In this document: positions 1 through 12,694 of the stretch, one piece after another
Numbering within the stretch: position 1 is the stretch's first letter
Layout: every line of letters begins with the position of its first letter
Assembly (NCBI GenBank): GCA_023105745.1
Contig: JALGQZ010000009.1
Span: forward strand, 17,532,564-17,596,563
Direction of reading: 5' to 3'
Length of the DNA stretch: 64,000 nucleotides
From: Austropuccinia psidii
Taxonomy: Eukaryota > Basidiomycota > Pucciniomycetes > Pucciniales > Sphaerophragmiaceae
Program-made: the position numbers and the translations under genes
The notes under the pieces: model-generated
What the model saw: only the letters and a program-made list of their open reading frames with translations
Database searches by the model: none
What the model was told of the DNA's origin: nothing

Positions 1-2943
1 TGTATTATAAGCCAGTTGGACTGCTGGTAAGAGGGTGACCCAGTCATGGGTATATCCCTCATGGTCCATATATTCCATGCCATAGGCACAGAACCTCCTG
101 AGGATGTCCTCCATTGTTTGGATCATCCTCTCAGCTAGGCCATCTGTTTGTGGATGGTAAGCTGTGGAAAAAGCAAGCTTGGTGCCTAGCATGTCATATA
201 AATTGGTCCAAAATTCAGATGTGAATTTTGGGTCCCTGTCACTAATTATGATCTTAGGGACTCCACAGGTGGATATGATGTTATTCCAAAATAACAGAGC
301 AGTGTCCATGGCTGTGTCCTCTTTATGGCATGGTAGACATCTCATGCTCTTGCTGAACCTATCAACTATGATTAGGCAGGCATTGTAGTTTTCTTTGCCT
401 CCTGGGACAAGTCCTGTGACCCAGTCCATGTTGATGGTTTCCCATGGGTGTTTGGGTTCTTCTATGTGTTGAAGCAACCCATATTTTTTCCCATGTTTTC
501 TATTTTCCTTTTGGCATCTTTCACAAGTGTTGATGTATTCACTCAACTCTTGTTCCCACTTGGGCCACCAAGCTGTGCTTGCTACCCTCTCTTTAGTCCT
601 GTCCTCACTCATGTGTCCCATTTAGGGGCAGTCATGGCATTCCTGCAAGATTAAAGAGATGTGGTCTCTGTCTATCACTGTGAGTGCACTGGTGTGCTTT
701 TCTCTGTGATAAATCAGGCCATCTATAAGGAAGAATTTATTGTCCTTATAGGCCCTCAACCAGGGTTCCTCCAGCTGGGTTTCCAGTTCTGGGCTCCTGT
801 ATTTTTGTTGAAGGAGTTGGAGTAGTATGCTACACTGTTTGTGTTTAGCATAAGATTTCAGTACTGCATTGAAAAATTCATTGTGCAGTTCTGAGGAGCT
901 TATTCCCAGTATGGGGGTTTCTGTCCCTTCTGAATCAGTGTTTCCACTGTCAAGGGTACCACTACCTGGTGCCCATTCAGAGAATCTGAAGTTTTTCTTC
1001 CTATTTATTTCCATAAAATGGATAGGAATTTTTGCAGCAACTTCAGGGTCATAAGCTGGATTGCTTTTGACATTGTCCAGTGGCCATCTGCTAAGGCCAT
1101 CTGCATTGGTATGGCTTTTACCTTCCTTGTATATGATGGTCATGTTCCCTCTATACTCCTGGATGGCTATTTGCCATCTCAGCATGTGTCTATTAGTAGT
1201 CTTCATGTTTAGTAAAGACTTCAAGGCTTTGCAGTCTGTGTAGACTTCAAAGACTGCACCCTCCAAATAATAATGGAGTTTTTCTAGTGCCCAGACTAGA
1301 CATAGACATTCTGTCTGGGTGGCCCCATACCTGGCTTCTGAATCTTTCAGCTTCCTGGAGATGTAACATATTACACCTTCTCTTGGCTCACCATCCACAA
1401 TTTGTCTTTGGTGAAGGGCTTCTCCCAAGCCTTGGCTGCATGCTGCATCTATATATAACTTGAATGGTAGTTCAAAGTCAGGCAAGATGAGCACAGGTGC
1501 ATTTGTGAGTTCATATTTGATCCTCTCATATGCATCCCTCCTTTCCTTGGTTATTTCAAAAACTACATCCTTTGAGCATAACTTGTATAAACTACTAGTT
1601 ATGTGAGCAAAGTTTTTGATGTGGTTTCTATAGTAGCTAGCAAATCCAAGGAAAGATTGCATCTCTTTGATGTTCTTTGGTACTGGCTTTTGCAGTACTG
1701 CTGCTACTTTGTTCTGGTCAATTTCCAGACTAAGGCCTGAGGCTTTGTGTCCTAGAGCTAGTAGCTCTTGTTGGCCAAAATTACACTTTTTAAGTGAAAT
1801 TTTCAGATTGATGGGTGTACATTTACTTAGCACTCTGTCTATGTATTGTACATGGTCTTCCCATGTCTCTGAGTATATAATGATATCATCAATATACACT
1901 ACCATCCAGCCTTCCATTATTTCTTCTTGAAATATGGTGTCCATCATCCTTTGGAAGTGGGCTGGTGCATTCTTGATGCCAAATGGCATCCTGGTGTACT
2001 CATATATGCCCATATGGCATATTATTCTGAGCAACTTCATGGAGTTTGGTTTAACTCCATTTTGGTGGAAGCCTTTCATAAAATCCATCTTGGTTATGTA
2101 TTTGGCTTTGGCTAGCTTATCCAAGGCATGAGGTATCCTTGGTATAGGGTACCTGTCTGCTTTTGTGTAGTTATTCAGGGCTCTGAAATCTCCACACAAT
2201 CTAGACTTGCCATCATGCCAGGTGATTAGGACAGGAGTGGTGATTTCCACTATTTCATTATGTCCAATCTTCCTAATGACATCCATGTCCAGGAGTTCAT
2301 TGATATGTTTCTCAATCTCTTTCCTGGTCTCCAGACTTTCTGGGTAAGGAGGTCTCCTTAACATGGGTGGATAAGGCCTTTCTACATCCAGATATAGTTC
2401 TATATCATGGCCTTTGATCTTGCCTAATGGTTCTTCACCAATGGCAAATGCTGGTCTATTCTTCCTCAGCATCTTCAGTAAACTTAGCTTTTGTTTACTG
2501 GTGAGGGTAGTGCTAAACTGTCCCTCTCTGAATTCTTTCAGAAGTTCTTCCAGTGGGTCCTGAGAGGATATCTGGTATATATCAAGAGAAAATTTCTTTT
2601 CCTTGTTAGTACCAATGGTAATATGCCTATTTTTACTATTGTAAATATCTATGCCATACATCCTCTGGTAATCTGTTCCCAGTAAAAACCCTTGGATGTG
2701 GGCATCTTCAAGCACTACAAACTCTGGGTTGAGTCTGATATTACCTTTTCTGCGGGGTATAATTATCTCTTTGATAATTGTCCCAATAGAGGTCATCTTT
2801 CCAGATGCACTCTTAAAGTTCTTTGCCTTAGTGGGAAAGAGCTGTTTTTCCCAGTTTGGGAAGTGGCTATCCAGATAATTTCTGGCCACTATGGAGCAAT
2901 GTGCTCCACTGTCAATGATCAGTGGGTGCTGAGCATTGTCAAT
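1..2943 (-). pseudogene. Gypsy family 1 Pol: protease, RT, RNase H, integrase (partial)
   Basis: Reads in one frame from a retropepsin active site [10 protein letters not shown], just upstream of a Met at 2889, through RT and RNase H to integrase. Counting from that Met, RT covers about residues 185-430, with MPFGIKNAP and the catalytic YIDD near residue 335. RNase H follows, with [27 protein letters not shown] and [14 protein letters not shown] at 622-624 interrupts the integrase zinc-binding region just after HDCP; the frame stays open after it through the DDE core, including [10 protein letters not shown] and [15 protein letters not shown]. The integrase C-terminus is cut off by the window edge. 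One nonsense codon in about 2.9 kb suggests a fairly recent copy. It acts on the element's own RNA and cDNA. Confidence 0.93.
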
Positions 2944-5166
2944 TCATACAGTCATTTTTGTGGCTGTTCCATGTATATATGCCATTCCTTTGGTTGGTGT
3001 AACCAGGAATGTTTGTTCATCTTGTGTGTGTTTGCACAAGTTCTTGTTGGCAGTATCCTGTGGCATGCCTGCTTCCAACTGTATATCCTGGATTTCCAAT
3101 GGGGTTTCCTCTTGGTATTCCACTAGAAGTTCCTCTCTTGGGTCTTGATCATCATCAGATAGTTCTCTGATGGCATCTCCCATAGAGTCTGATTCAGAAT
3201 CCTCTGTTGGAGGTTCTTCTTCAGGGACTTTTTCTATAGCATAGACTTTCTTCTTTGCTTTTGGACAGTTGTTGGCATAGTGGTCTGTTGAACCACAATT
3301 GTGACAAGAATTCTTCTTCTTTGCCACTTCTGCCACTCTTTCTCTGGGTTTGTCTTTAAACTCTACCCTGAAAGGTTGTTTCTCTTTGAAACTATTGCTT
3401 CTATATGGGGTTAATTTCCCTATATTAGTCCTTTTCCTTATGTCTTGTAAGGTATTGGCTATGTCATCTAGAGTGCAATTTTGGTTGCATATGCATTTCA
3501 CTGCATGCTCTAGTTCTCCTGGCAGTTGTGTCAGAAGTTTGTGATTCCTCATCTGGATGTTCATCTGAGGATCAATGGCTTTAAGTCTTTTAGACTGTCT
3601 GAGACACCACTCATATGGATCTTTGTCCACAGAGTATTTGTCATTTTCAAATGACATGGTCTTTTGCCATATCCAAGTTCCATTACTGTACTTTTGAATT
3701 ATTTGACTCTTCCACCATGGCCAATTTCTTCTGCCATGGATTTCTTTCATTTCTGTGTACCATATACTTGCATGACCTTTAAATGCAGTATTCAGTCTAG
3801 CAGTAATCCAGTAATCTGGTATGCTGGGTACATCAATGAAGAGTCCATCAATATAATCTATGAGTTCCATATGATCATATTCTCCTGATCCAGAGAATTT
3901 GGGCCAGTTTGAGGCCTCAGGAAGCTGTTTCAGGGCTTCCTTCTCTGAATAAGACATGCCATCTCCATCCTGGTATTGTGATGGAGATCTTGCCTTATTC
4001 AACATGGCATCTGGTTTGATGTCATCTGGTTGATATGGATTCTCCATAGCTTGGCCTTGTGGTTGGGGCTTTAAGCTATGGTAGGCATCAAACAATTTGT
4101 TGATGTCTTGGTTCAGACACTCCCTGTCCCTGCTGCTATGGTGTTGTTCTTCAGAGACTTGATTCAGTCTCTTGTTGGTTTCTTCAGAGGCTTTGCTCAG
4201 TTGAGCATATCCTTCCTGAAGGTTTTTAACTATCTGCTCCAATGAGGCTTGAGTTTTTCTCATCCTCTCTTGGGCAGCTGCAAATTCTGTAGCCTGCTTT
4301 GCAGATTGCTCAGCATATTGGGACATTTGCAACCACAGTGTGTCACTGTTGATGTTGCTCTCAGATGTGATAATGTTATTTTCAGTCTGAGTGGGGGTAA
4401 TGTTTCTATTACTAGGACTACTGATTCTAGAGTGGTTTACAACTACTTCTGGTTCTTGTGTACTTCTTTTACCAAATCTAACAGCTTCTGGATCATGGTG
4501 TCTGACTCTTTCCTCCTCTGGTTGAAGGAGGCTTTGTTCTTGCCCTTGTTGCCTTGTCTTCTCCTGGAAACTTCCTGGAATTGTGAAGAATGGTGACTCT
4601 TGGCCACTGATCTGCTGATTTCTGGATGGTGTGAAGCCACTGGAGAGCTGATTTGGCTTGCTCCTTGTGAACCTGAAGGAATCTGAGTAGGCCCTGTCTG
4701 GGTTAACTGTTCTTCTATAGCTTGGATAGTGGCTTGGTTCTCCCTTATCCTCTGTGCCCTTGCCTCCAGGAGTCTGTGCTGCCTGGTAGGGTTCCAACCC
4801 TTTGTGATTACCATAAGGTCCTTGAAGTCTATCTCTTTGAGACAGATCTTCTGGCAACTTGATCCCAGTTCTGCCCAGTGAGTTGCTAGGTTGAACCTCT
4901 TGTTGTCCATGCTCCATTGAAACAAATCTTTGAGGAGTTGGTGGATTTGAAGAACTTGATCCATATCCTTCCAGTCCTCTGGTTTGAGGTTTCTGTTGAA
5001 TTGGAGTGTGAATGGCAAGGTTGATATCATCTCCCTCATTGTTTTGCCATCCACCACTGTGTCCAATGTGTCTTCTTTCAGGTCTTCTGGTTCCTTTGGA
5101 AGCCAAGGTCTCTGAGGTATGCAGGGGACATATCAGTGTTTGCAAGCAGTCAAAAACTTTATGTTC
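2944..5166 (-). pseudogene. Gypsy family 1 Gag (frame B)
   Basis: This frame is open from just after a TAA at 5167-5169 to a TGA at 2944. The N-terminal part is rich in Ser, Gln and Pro and overlaps another open frame (4443-5480). The middle holds a coiled-coil stretch and a retrotransposon capsid domain (around MSYSEKEALKQLP and SGSGEYDHMELIDYI). The C-terminal part has a CCHC zinc knuckle, CHNCGSTDHYANNC, which binds RNA during packaging, followed by an acidic tail. The terminating TGA is in the same frame as the protease that follows, so Gag and Pol would be one protein without it. There is no convincing AUG at the start of the frame, which fits entry by frameshifting from frame A. It could be a simple mutation that created the TGA. 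Confidence 0.88.
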
Positions 5167-5480
5167 TTAGGGTATTTACCTTTGACTGTTCCTTGTACAA
5201 ATTTGTTATCTGCTGATTTGGGCAGTTTGCCTTTGGAGGTTACAACTGGGTTAATAATTGTAATCTTCCCTGTACAAGTGGTTAAGGTTGGTTTACCTTG
5301 TATTGAAGCAGAGTTTCGTGGTTTTCTACTCCTCTGAGTGGCTATTGGTGTCCACTTCTTGGCTGTAATGAGGCCTTCACTAAGCCTTTTTCCTTTACCC
5401 TTGCTGCCCTCTGGTTCTGAGGGTGTCACTGGTGTGTTGGCCTGTGACTGGGTTTCAAGTGGGATGTAGTTTTCTTCCAC
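4443..5480 (-). CDS. Gypsy family 1 upstream Gag frame A (overlaps frame B by about 720 nt)
   Basis: Begins with an ATG at 5480 (MEENYIPLETQ) and runs to a stop at 4443, broken once by TGA at 5133. The N-terminal third is basic and rich in Lys, Thr and Pro. The middle (around QFNRNLKPEDWKDMDQVLQ and FNLATHWAELG) looks like a folded helical domain. The C-terminal part is charged and probably coiled, ending VHKNQK. Between 4443 and 5166 this frame and frame B are both open on the same strand, B lying at -1 relative to A. The family 2 element at 17967-18612 has the same arrangement, so A is likely a real product and not a chance reading frame. I do not know its function; Gag N-terminal domain is the natural guess. 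Confidence 0.75.
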
Positions 5481-6073
5481 TGAATCAAAACAGGAAAAAG
5501 AGGGCTTATGTCAGTTAAGACTTCTTAAAAGGCTGGTTTTGCACGTCTAAGAATGGCCTCTGGGCTTGTATATTATTACAGTATGCCCTTGTATAATGAC
5601 AGTGTAATTGAATTAACAATTTCACGTCAAAAATACAGCTTATGGTGTCCTGTCACACTGTTTGTGTGTCAGTATCCCTCAGATACACTTGTGGTTTGCA
5701 AGCGTATTCTGTAAAAGTGGCTTGTATACAAGTGTTATTGAATTAACAATACACTTGACCACGCCTCAACTGATGGTTTTTCAGTCAGAGGTGTCCTTAT
5801 TCAGTCAAGAATACAGGACTTTATTAGTGGCTTATGTGTTTTTATATGCAAAACACACCAAAAATAATAAATTACTGTGGGTGTTAACCATGTAAAAAAT
5901 ACTCTTATATTATGAGTATATAAAAAAAAGGTAAAAATATATAAAATATATATATTTAAATAGAAATTACGCCTAAAAAAGGATAAAACAATGTGTTAAT
6001 AAGTCATAAAAAAGAGAAAAGACTTACTTGTAAGGTCCAAAAAAAAGTCAAAAACACGGCCAGGCCCCCAAAA
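5481..6073 (-). other. Leader and primer-binding region of gypsy family 1
   Basis: Non-coding stretch between the 5' LTR and frame A. On the minus strand the LTR ends in CCTGACA and is followed within three bases by TGGGGGCCTGGCC, the expected place for a tRNA primer-binding site. The family 2 element has nearly the same motif, TGGGGGCCCAGCC, at its own LTR edge. No other gene is seen here. Confidence 0.6.
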
Positions 6074-7496
6074 TGTCAGGATGATACTATGATAAAGGTA
6101 TAACTAGGCTAATTACAACTTTAACTGTGTATGTGACACGACAGAAAATAATTTAAAAAAGATTTATAAAGGTTTATAATAAGATAAAAGGGTTCTACCA
6201 TTGAAAAATAGTGGTGGTGAGCGCTATTGAGAACCCTGGGTGCAGGCTTTATCTGTTGGATTACAATAATAAAGTCTACAATAATTAAAGATTAGAATTA
6301 TACCTGATTATTTAACCAAGAGTAAAACTGTTTTTGACAGTTTACTACGTAGGTTATTCAAGAGCAGGATGAGGAGAGGATTTTGGCTGTGAAAAGCCCT
6401 CCTTTTATCCTGAAATTGGGGTGGAAAGGCTGCTAGACCTTTCCACATAGAGGAAGTGAAGATTTTTCACTCTCTATGACAGGCTTGTGGTTTGCAAACA
6501 GCCTGTATACCCTGTATTGGGCTCAGATGTGGTTTTGAAACCACATCTGGGCAGTTTTCACCAATACAGGGTGAAAATTTTCACCTGGGGACCTCACAGC
6601 CTGATTCTGACGTGTATGACGCGTAAAATTCTGTACAGAAACTGTATGGGACCCCAGTATTGACTGACATATGAGGTATTGAAGTAAAAACATGCTTCTT
6701 CGTCTATTTGACACCTCATATTCATGGTTATGGGATATTATCCCATGGTAAGGCTGTATCTGACAGCAGGTGGGATTTTGACCTTAAAATGGTCATAACT
6801 CTGTCGGTTTTTGAGATATCAAGCTCAAAGTTGGTTCATTGAATAGCTCTGTATGAGCTCTACACAATGGTACCCAACTTGACATGGTTATCATTAAATA
6901 TGACAAAGTTATCCCATGTACAAGTATTTTTGTACATTGGCGTGGTCTGGTCAAAAGCTGTATTAAGCTTGTTTGACCAATAACTTCTGTTGTAGTTGAG
7001 TTATGAGGAAATGGATGGCACCATCAGATAGCCCTGGTTGTTCTCTTTCCAAAAAGACCCCACTTCAGGTATCTCACACTAAAACTGTAAAAGTTAGATG
7101 AGAGGTGAATGTTTTGTTCACCCTTATTTGGTCTGAATTTGACCATAACTCAAGTAATACTGGTGCTAGCTCAGTTTGGCTGGTACCATTGGATAGCCCT
7201 GGCTTAGAGCTTCATTTTGAGTACCCATTTGATGGGGTTAAGCCTCTCCTTCTAGATTTTAGATGAGAGGTGAAAATTAAGGTTTATGCTCAGCACTAAC
7301 TTTGAGCAGGAATAACTTTGTTATTTCTTGTCCTATGGTGATGGGACTTATATTTTCAGGAAGAGGTGAATTTTCCTCTTTCTTTTGATACCTTTTGAGC
7401 TAATTTGGCTCAGTTCCATGTTTTGGTGGTATTTTGGCTATACCATTGGTTTATGGTATTTTGGCTGTCATGCTTGTGCTCTGGTTTTGAGTCACA
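6074..7496 (-). repeat. 5' LTR of gypsy family 1 (1.42 kb)
   Basis: Bounded by TG...CA in minus orientation: it starts TGTGACTCAAAACC at 7496 and ends CCTGACA at 6074. It lies directly upstream of the primer-binding motif. It contains no long ORF. It is expected to carry the element's promoter and polyadenylation signals. The right boundary is inferred from the TG start and from the start of a different LTR four bases further on. Confidence 0.72.
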
Positions 7497-7499
7497 GGC

Positions 7500-9278
7500 T
7501 GACACTTAGAGGTATTTTCATATACCCAAAAGACAACAAATGATAAAATAAGACATGAATATAATAAATTTATTTGGATTATCAAAATAAAAATGAAACA
7601 TAAATATAAGTTTATATATAAAAATAAAAATTCAATTATAATTTAAAGATAAAATTACATTGAATTTTGAATTTGTGAAAACACATTTTTACTCAAAAAA
7701 ACTAAGTAAAAATGAATTTTCAACAAAAATACCAAAATTCAAATATTTTTGGAAAAAGGTTAAATAAAGATTATTATAACTTTTTATCCTCCAAATAAAC
7801 TTATGAAAATTGTTTTACCATTGGACTCCTCATAAAAAATGAGGTGGGGTCACCTCTGGGTAAAATTTCTGTAACTCAACTCTAAATAAGCTTAAATTAA
7901 GTTTTATTATTTTCTGTACAAAAGTTGAAAATACTCAAAACCTTAATTTAATTCACATCACATGTGGTGTTAACCATCAATTTTTGTGTTAAAATTGAGG
8001 TGTTGTGTGTAGTTTGGAAGCTATGAGGAATTGAAGTATTTTCAATTGAAATTTCAAGATGTGCACGTGTATTACATAAGTGAACTTTAATTTACATATG
8101 AGATGTCAATTATTACATTAAATGTATTTTAAAACTCAATTGAATTACATATGTAAATTACAGGTATAATACATGATGAGGAATTAAAGGAAAAACAAAT
8201 TTGAAAGATTAATTTGGGGGGGAAAGGAATTCTAGCTCTAAGGGGGAGCCAGACCCCCAAACTCCTTGTTGACAGGTGTTGGATGTTGAAATCCACGCAA
8301 ACGTTCATCACTTTTGGCCTCCAATTGAGTCACAGGGTCTGTGTCTCAATTGATGATGACCTTTTGATACCAACCAGGGCAGTTTTAACTGTTGCCAAGA
8401 GGGTAAAACTACCCTTAAGTTAAAACAATCTTAGTAAAGACAGTTTTAACTGATTTCTACGCCTCTTACATGCATTCTGACATGCTTTGAAGGCTCTAGA
8501 CCAGGTATTACTATAGTAATGGCTGATTTAAGGGTCTAAAGTGGCTAAACCCAGCCCTTTTTTGATCTAAACCAGGGTTCAATGATCTCATAATTGGATT
8601 TTCTGTTTTCAGAGTGTTTTCCATGACTGACATGAGTAAACTTTGATTTTGGAGTAAGAAAATTGATGGCTATAAAAGAATGTCTTCTTTGCCCCACTTT
8701 TCTCTTCATGTTAGAATCTTTTCCTTTTATAATTAGTTTAAAACACTGTTAAACCAATCAATAAAAGATTCCAATCACCATTTTCATATCATTTTAAATC
8801 TTTTAACCACGTGCAAAAATCAATATAATCATTGTTTGTGACTCTTATAATAGTTTTTGCCCCTGAACCACCCCATAAGTGAATTAAAGCATCTTTAATC
8901 ACTGTAAATGTTTTCACTTTGTTTCCAAATTCACTCTGGTCACTTTTGGGTGTGTTTTCTCTTTAATAATACTTTTAAAGACTTTGTTCTTCAATTGATT
9001 TCTTTCAGTTCTTTGCTCAATTAATTCCAATTGAACTTGCTCTTGAAGCAATTTCTTTTGTAGCCTTGAATATCTCTTGTAGAGTATTTTTGGATGCATT
9101 TTTATTGTTTGTAAAACAATAAATCTTTATAAAATTATTGTTGTATACTTATAAATTTAAAAACAATAAATTTGGTTTGTTTTCTCTTAAAAATACTATC
9201 TCATACTATTTTTAATCAAACTTTGAGGACAGGAAAAGTATTTGTTTTTCAATCAAAGTCTCATATCCACACCTTACA
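7500..9278 (+). repeat. Solo LTR of gypsy family 2, plus orientation
   Basis: About 1.78 kb, homologous throughout to the LTRs at 10891-12694 and 19098-20845 but in the opposite orientation. It starts near TGACACTTAGAGGTATTTTC and ends CATATCCACACCTTACA. No primer-binding motif follows its right end (it joins copia coding sequence) and no internal region precedes its left end (it meets the family 1 LTR), so it is a solo LTR, probably left by LTR-LTR recombination. No matching 5-bp target duplication is visible. Confidence 0.85.
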
Positions 9279-10890
9279 GTATCCATAGTATAGCTTGATT
9301 GCTTCCTTGGTTTAGCATGTAGGTACTAGGATCTTCATCATTACTTTTGAAACCAATGTGTTTCAAAATTCCCCTCAGATCTAACCACCAGCATCTTAAT
9401 GGTTGCTTTGTCCCATATAGGGCTTTATTCAATTTCAGAACATTGTATTTGGGAACATCCATTCCCATTGGAGGCCAGACATAAACTGGTTTATCTATTA
9501 AACTGTGAAGAAATGCAACCTTTACATTGAAGGTTCTGATATTCCAATTTTTTAAGCAAGCTGTAGAAAAGAGTAAGCATAGCAAATTGAAAGTAGGAGT
9601 GGGTGCAAACATTTCATCATAATTGATCCCATGGATTTGATGAAAACCTCTTGCAACTAGTAAAGCTATAAACCTATCTGGTTTCTTCAAAAATATCCAC
9701 CTTGTACCAAGAATACTTTCATGTGATACCTCTTTCAGAGAATCCTTGAGCAGAAACGGCATGAAAACTTCTTCTGTCTTCATGCTTGTTAATTCCTCAT
9801 CAATGGCTTAACTCCAATTATTTTTGTCTTTTGACATCAAGGCCTCTTTGTAAGTAGCAGAAATTGATATTTGAAGTCCAGACTGATTTGATATACCCAC
9901 AATTGAATCATCTTGCTTATTCAATTCTTTGACCATTGAATTATCAAAAATATTGTGTACTTTTATTGATTTAAATTCAGTATTATGCATTGTTCCTTCA
10001 TAAAAAGTTGATTAATAAAATGAAACACTTGCCAATTTGATAATTTCCTTCTTCCCTGGTACCCAAAAAGCCAGCCTTTTGAGTCTTCTGAGACCCCCAC
10101 AAGATAGCCACTTACGGCTCTAGGCAAGAAATCCTTCTTAAAGGTGTGATGATATAAAAATGATTTTTCACCAAATACAGGGAGAAGTTCTTGATTTGGA
10201 CGTTTCTTTCCAAGAATCTCAAAGGGAGTCTTATCACTGTTGAAATGAAGAGAATGATTAAACATCCAAACCAAATGACAAAATGCCTATGGCCATAAAA
10301 AAGACAGGAGCTTTGCAGCAATCATAGAAGTTCTGGCCATTTTGGAAATTGTTCTATTAGTTCTTTCAATTTGACCATTCCAATGATTCTTGTAGGGCAT
10401 AGAGTATTCATTAAGAATACCATTTCTAACAAGGAAATCAGTGAATATATTATTTTTGAATTCTGTACCATTATCAGTTTGGATGGTTCTAATTCTAAAT
10501 TTAGTAATATTCATGAATTGGTTAATCCAATTAATGAAATAAGTTTTTGCCTCTGCTTTATCAGATAAAAGAATGGCTACTACAACATGCAAAAAGGCAT
10601 CTTGAACCATTAGAATATATTTCTTATGATTCAGACCAGTCTCATATGGACCCATTATGTCAGCTACAATTAAGTCTCCTGGTTTATTTCCCAACTGTCT
10701 AGAAATAGTTTTTACAGGGAAATGTTGGCTTTTTGAAATTGAAAAATCATGGCATATTTTGATGTCATGAAAAGGACTGTCAGGAATACTGAGAATGGTG
10801 TTTTATTTCTGCATACGTGTTAGCTGTCTAAAAGATAAATGGCAAACTTTCCTGTGCCATGACAAGCTACTATCAGTCAATGATTCATTG
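9279..10890 (-). pseudogene. Ty1/copia Pol, downstream part: integrase and reverse transcriptase
   Basis: Continues the copia element whose 5' part is at 20846-22598. Read on the minus strand from 10890: a GAG-pre-integrase segment (SWHRKVCHLSFRQL), the integrase core (VADIMGPYE, TDNGTEF, QIERTNRTI), then the RT (GTRWIFLKKPDRF, FNVKVAFLHSLIDKPVYV, LNKALYGTKQ). It stops abruptly at the solo LTR, inside the sequence coding AILWI, so the rest of RT and RNase H is missing. Several stops and frame changes (such as TAG after LSFLWP near 10287, and shifts near 9800 and 9990) show that it is dead. Confidence 0.9.
10886..10890. repeat. Target-site duplication CATTG, left copy
   Basis: CATTG flanks the family 2 gypsy element here and again at 20846-20850. 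Removing the element and one copy rejoins the copia reading frame exactly (minus strand: ...KISPMKSINESLTDSSLSW), which proves both the target site and the element borders. Confidence 0.93.
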
Positions 10891-12694
10891 TTTAAGGTGT
10901 GGATATGAAACTTTGATTAAAAATCAAGTACTTTTCCTGTCCTCAAAATTTGTATAAGGTAAAATATAATTGAAAAGGTAGTATGAAATAGTATTTTTCA
11001 GAGGAAAAACACCAATTTTATTTTTTTTAACTTTATAAGTATAAAACAATAATTTTATAAAGATTTATTGTTTTACCAACAATAAAAATTTATCCAAAAA
11101 TACTCTACAAGAGATATTTAAGGTTACAAAAGAAATTTCTTCAAGAGCAATTTAAATTGGAATTAATTGAGCAAAGAACCGCAAGCAATTAATTAAAGAA
11201 AAAAATTCTTTAAAAAGGTATTTAAAGAGAAAACACACCCAATAGTGACCAGAGTGACAAATTTAACAGTGATGAAAGATGCTTTAATGCACTTATGGGG
11301 TGGTTCAAGGGGTAAAAATGATTATAAGAGTTACAAAAAATGATTATAATAAGTTTTTCAAATGGTTAGAAGGTTCAAAATGATATAAGAAGGGTGATTG
11401 GAATCTTTTATTGATTGGTTTAATAGTGTTGAAACTAATTATAAAAGGAAAAGATTCTAACATAAAGAGAAAAGCGGGGCAAAAAAGAAATTCTTTCATA
11501 GCCATCAATTTTCTTACTCCAAAAGTAAAATTTACTATTGTCAGTTGTGAAAACACTTTGACAACAGAAAATTCAATTATAGCATCATTGAACCCTGGTT
11601 TAGACCAAAAAAGGGCTGATTTCAGCCATTTTTGGCTATTTTCAGCCTTTTAGACCCTTAAATCAGTTGTTACCATAGTAATACCTGGTCTAAAGCCTTC
11701 AAAACACTTCATAATTTGTGTAAGAGACGTAGAAACCAGTTAAAACTGTTTTTAAAATGTTTTTTTATCTTAAGGGTAGTTTTACCCTCCTGGAAACAGT
11801 TAAAACTGCCCTGGCTGCTATCAAAACCTCATCATAAATTGAGTCACAGACCCTGTGACTCAATTCCAGGCCAAAAGTGATGAACGTTTGTGTGGATTTT
11901 GACATCTCATGCCTGTCAGAAAGGATTTTGGGAGTCTGACTCCCCCTTAGAGCTGGAGTTCCTTCCCCCCAGATTCAATCTTTCCAATTGTTTTTTTCTT
12001 TAATTCCTCATCATGTAATACATTTGTAATTTGCACATGCAATTCAGTTGAAATTTTACAGTACACAACTGTAATAATTGATACCTCATATGTAAACTAC
12101 AGTTCACTTATGTAATACATGCGCACATTTTGACATTTCAATTGAAAATACTTCAATTCCTCATAACTTCTAAACTACACACAACACCTCAATTTTAACA
12201 TAAAAATTGATGGTTAAAACCACATGTGGTGTGAATTAGATCAAGCTTTTGAGTACTTTCAACTTTTTTACATAAAATACTAAAAACTTAATTTAAGCTT
12301 ATTTAGAGTTGAGTTACAGAAATTTACCCAGAGGTGACCCCACCTTATTTTTTATGAGGAATCCAATGGCAAAGTAATTTTATTAGGTTTATTTATTGGA
12401 TAAAAATTTATAGTATATTGCATGTAACCTTTTACCAAAAATATTTCAATCTCATTAATTTTATTAAAAATTCATTTTTACTTCATTTTTTCAAGTAAAA
12501 AATGCATGTTCATAATTTTAAATTTGAAGGTAATTTTTATTTGAAATTATAATTTAATTTCTATTTTTGTATATAAATTTGTATTTATATTTTTTTTATT
12601 TTGATAATATAAATAAATTCATTTTATTTATATTTGTATCTTATTTTGTTATTTGTGGTCTTTTGGGTATATGAAAATACCTCTAAGGCTCACA
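10891..12694 (-). repeat. 3' LTR of gypsy family 2 (1.80 kb)
   Basis: In minus orientation it starts TGTGAGCCTTAGAGG at 12694 and ends CACACCTTAAA at 10891. The 5' LTR ends CACACCTTACA, so the canonical terminal CA has mutated to AA here. It lies next to a polypurine tract at its inner edge. It contains no convincing coding sequence of its own. Confidence 0.9.

Larger units (their letters stand above)
1..7496 (-). mobile_element. Ty3/gypsy LTR retrotransposon, family 1 (3' end beyond window)
   Basis: A minus-strand gypsy element read from right to left: 5' LTR (6074-7496), leader (5481-6073), gag frame A, overlapping gag-pol frame B, then protease, reverse transcriptase, RNase H and integrase running off the left edge. 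The order PR-RT-RH-IN is that of Ty3/gypsy. Only three nonsense codons are seen (5133, 2944, 622), so this copy is much less decayed than the family 2 element at 10891-20845. The 3' LTR lies outside the window, so LTR divergence and the target duplication cannot be judged. Confidence 0.93.
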
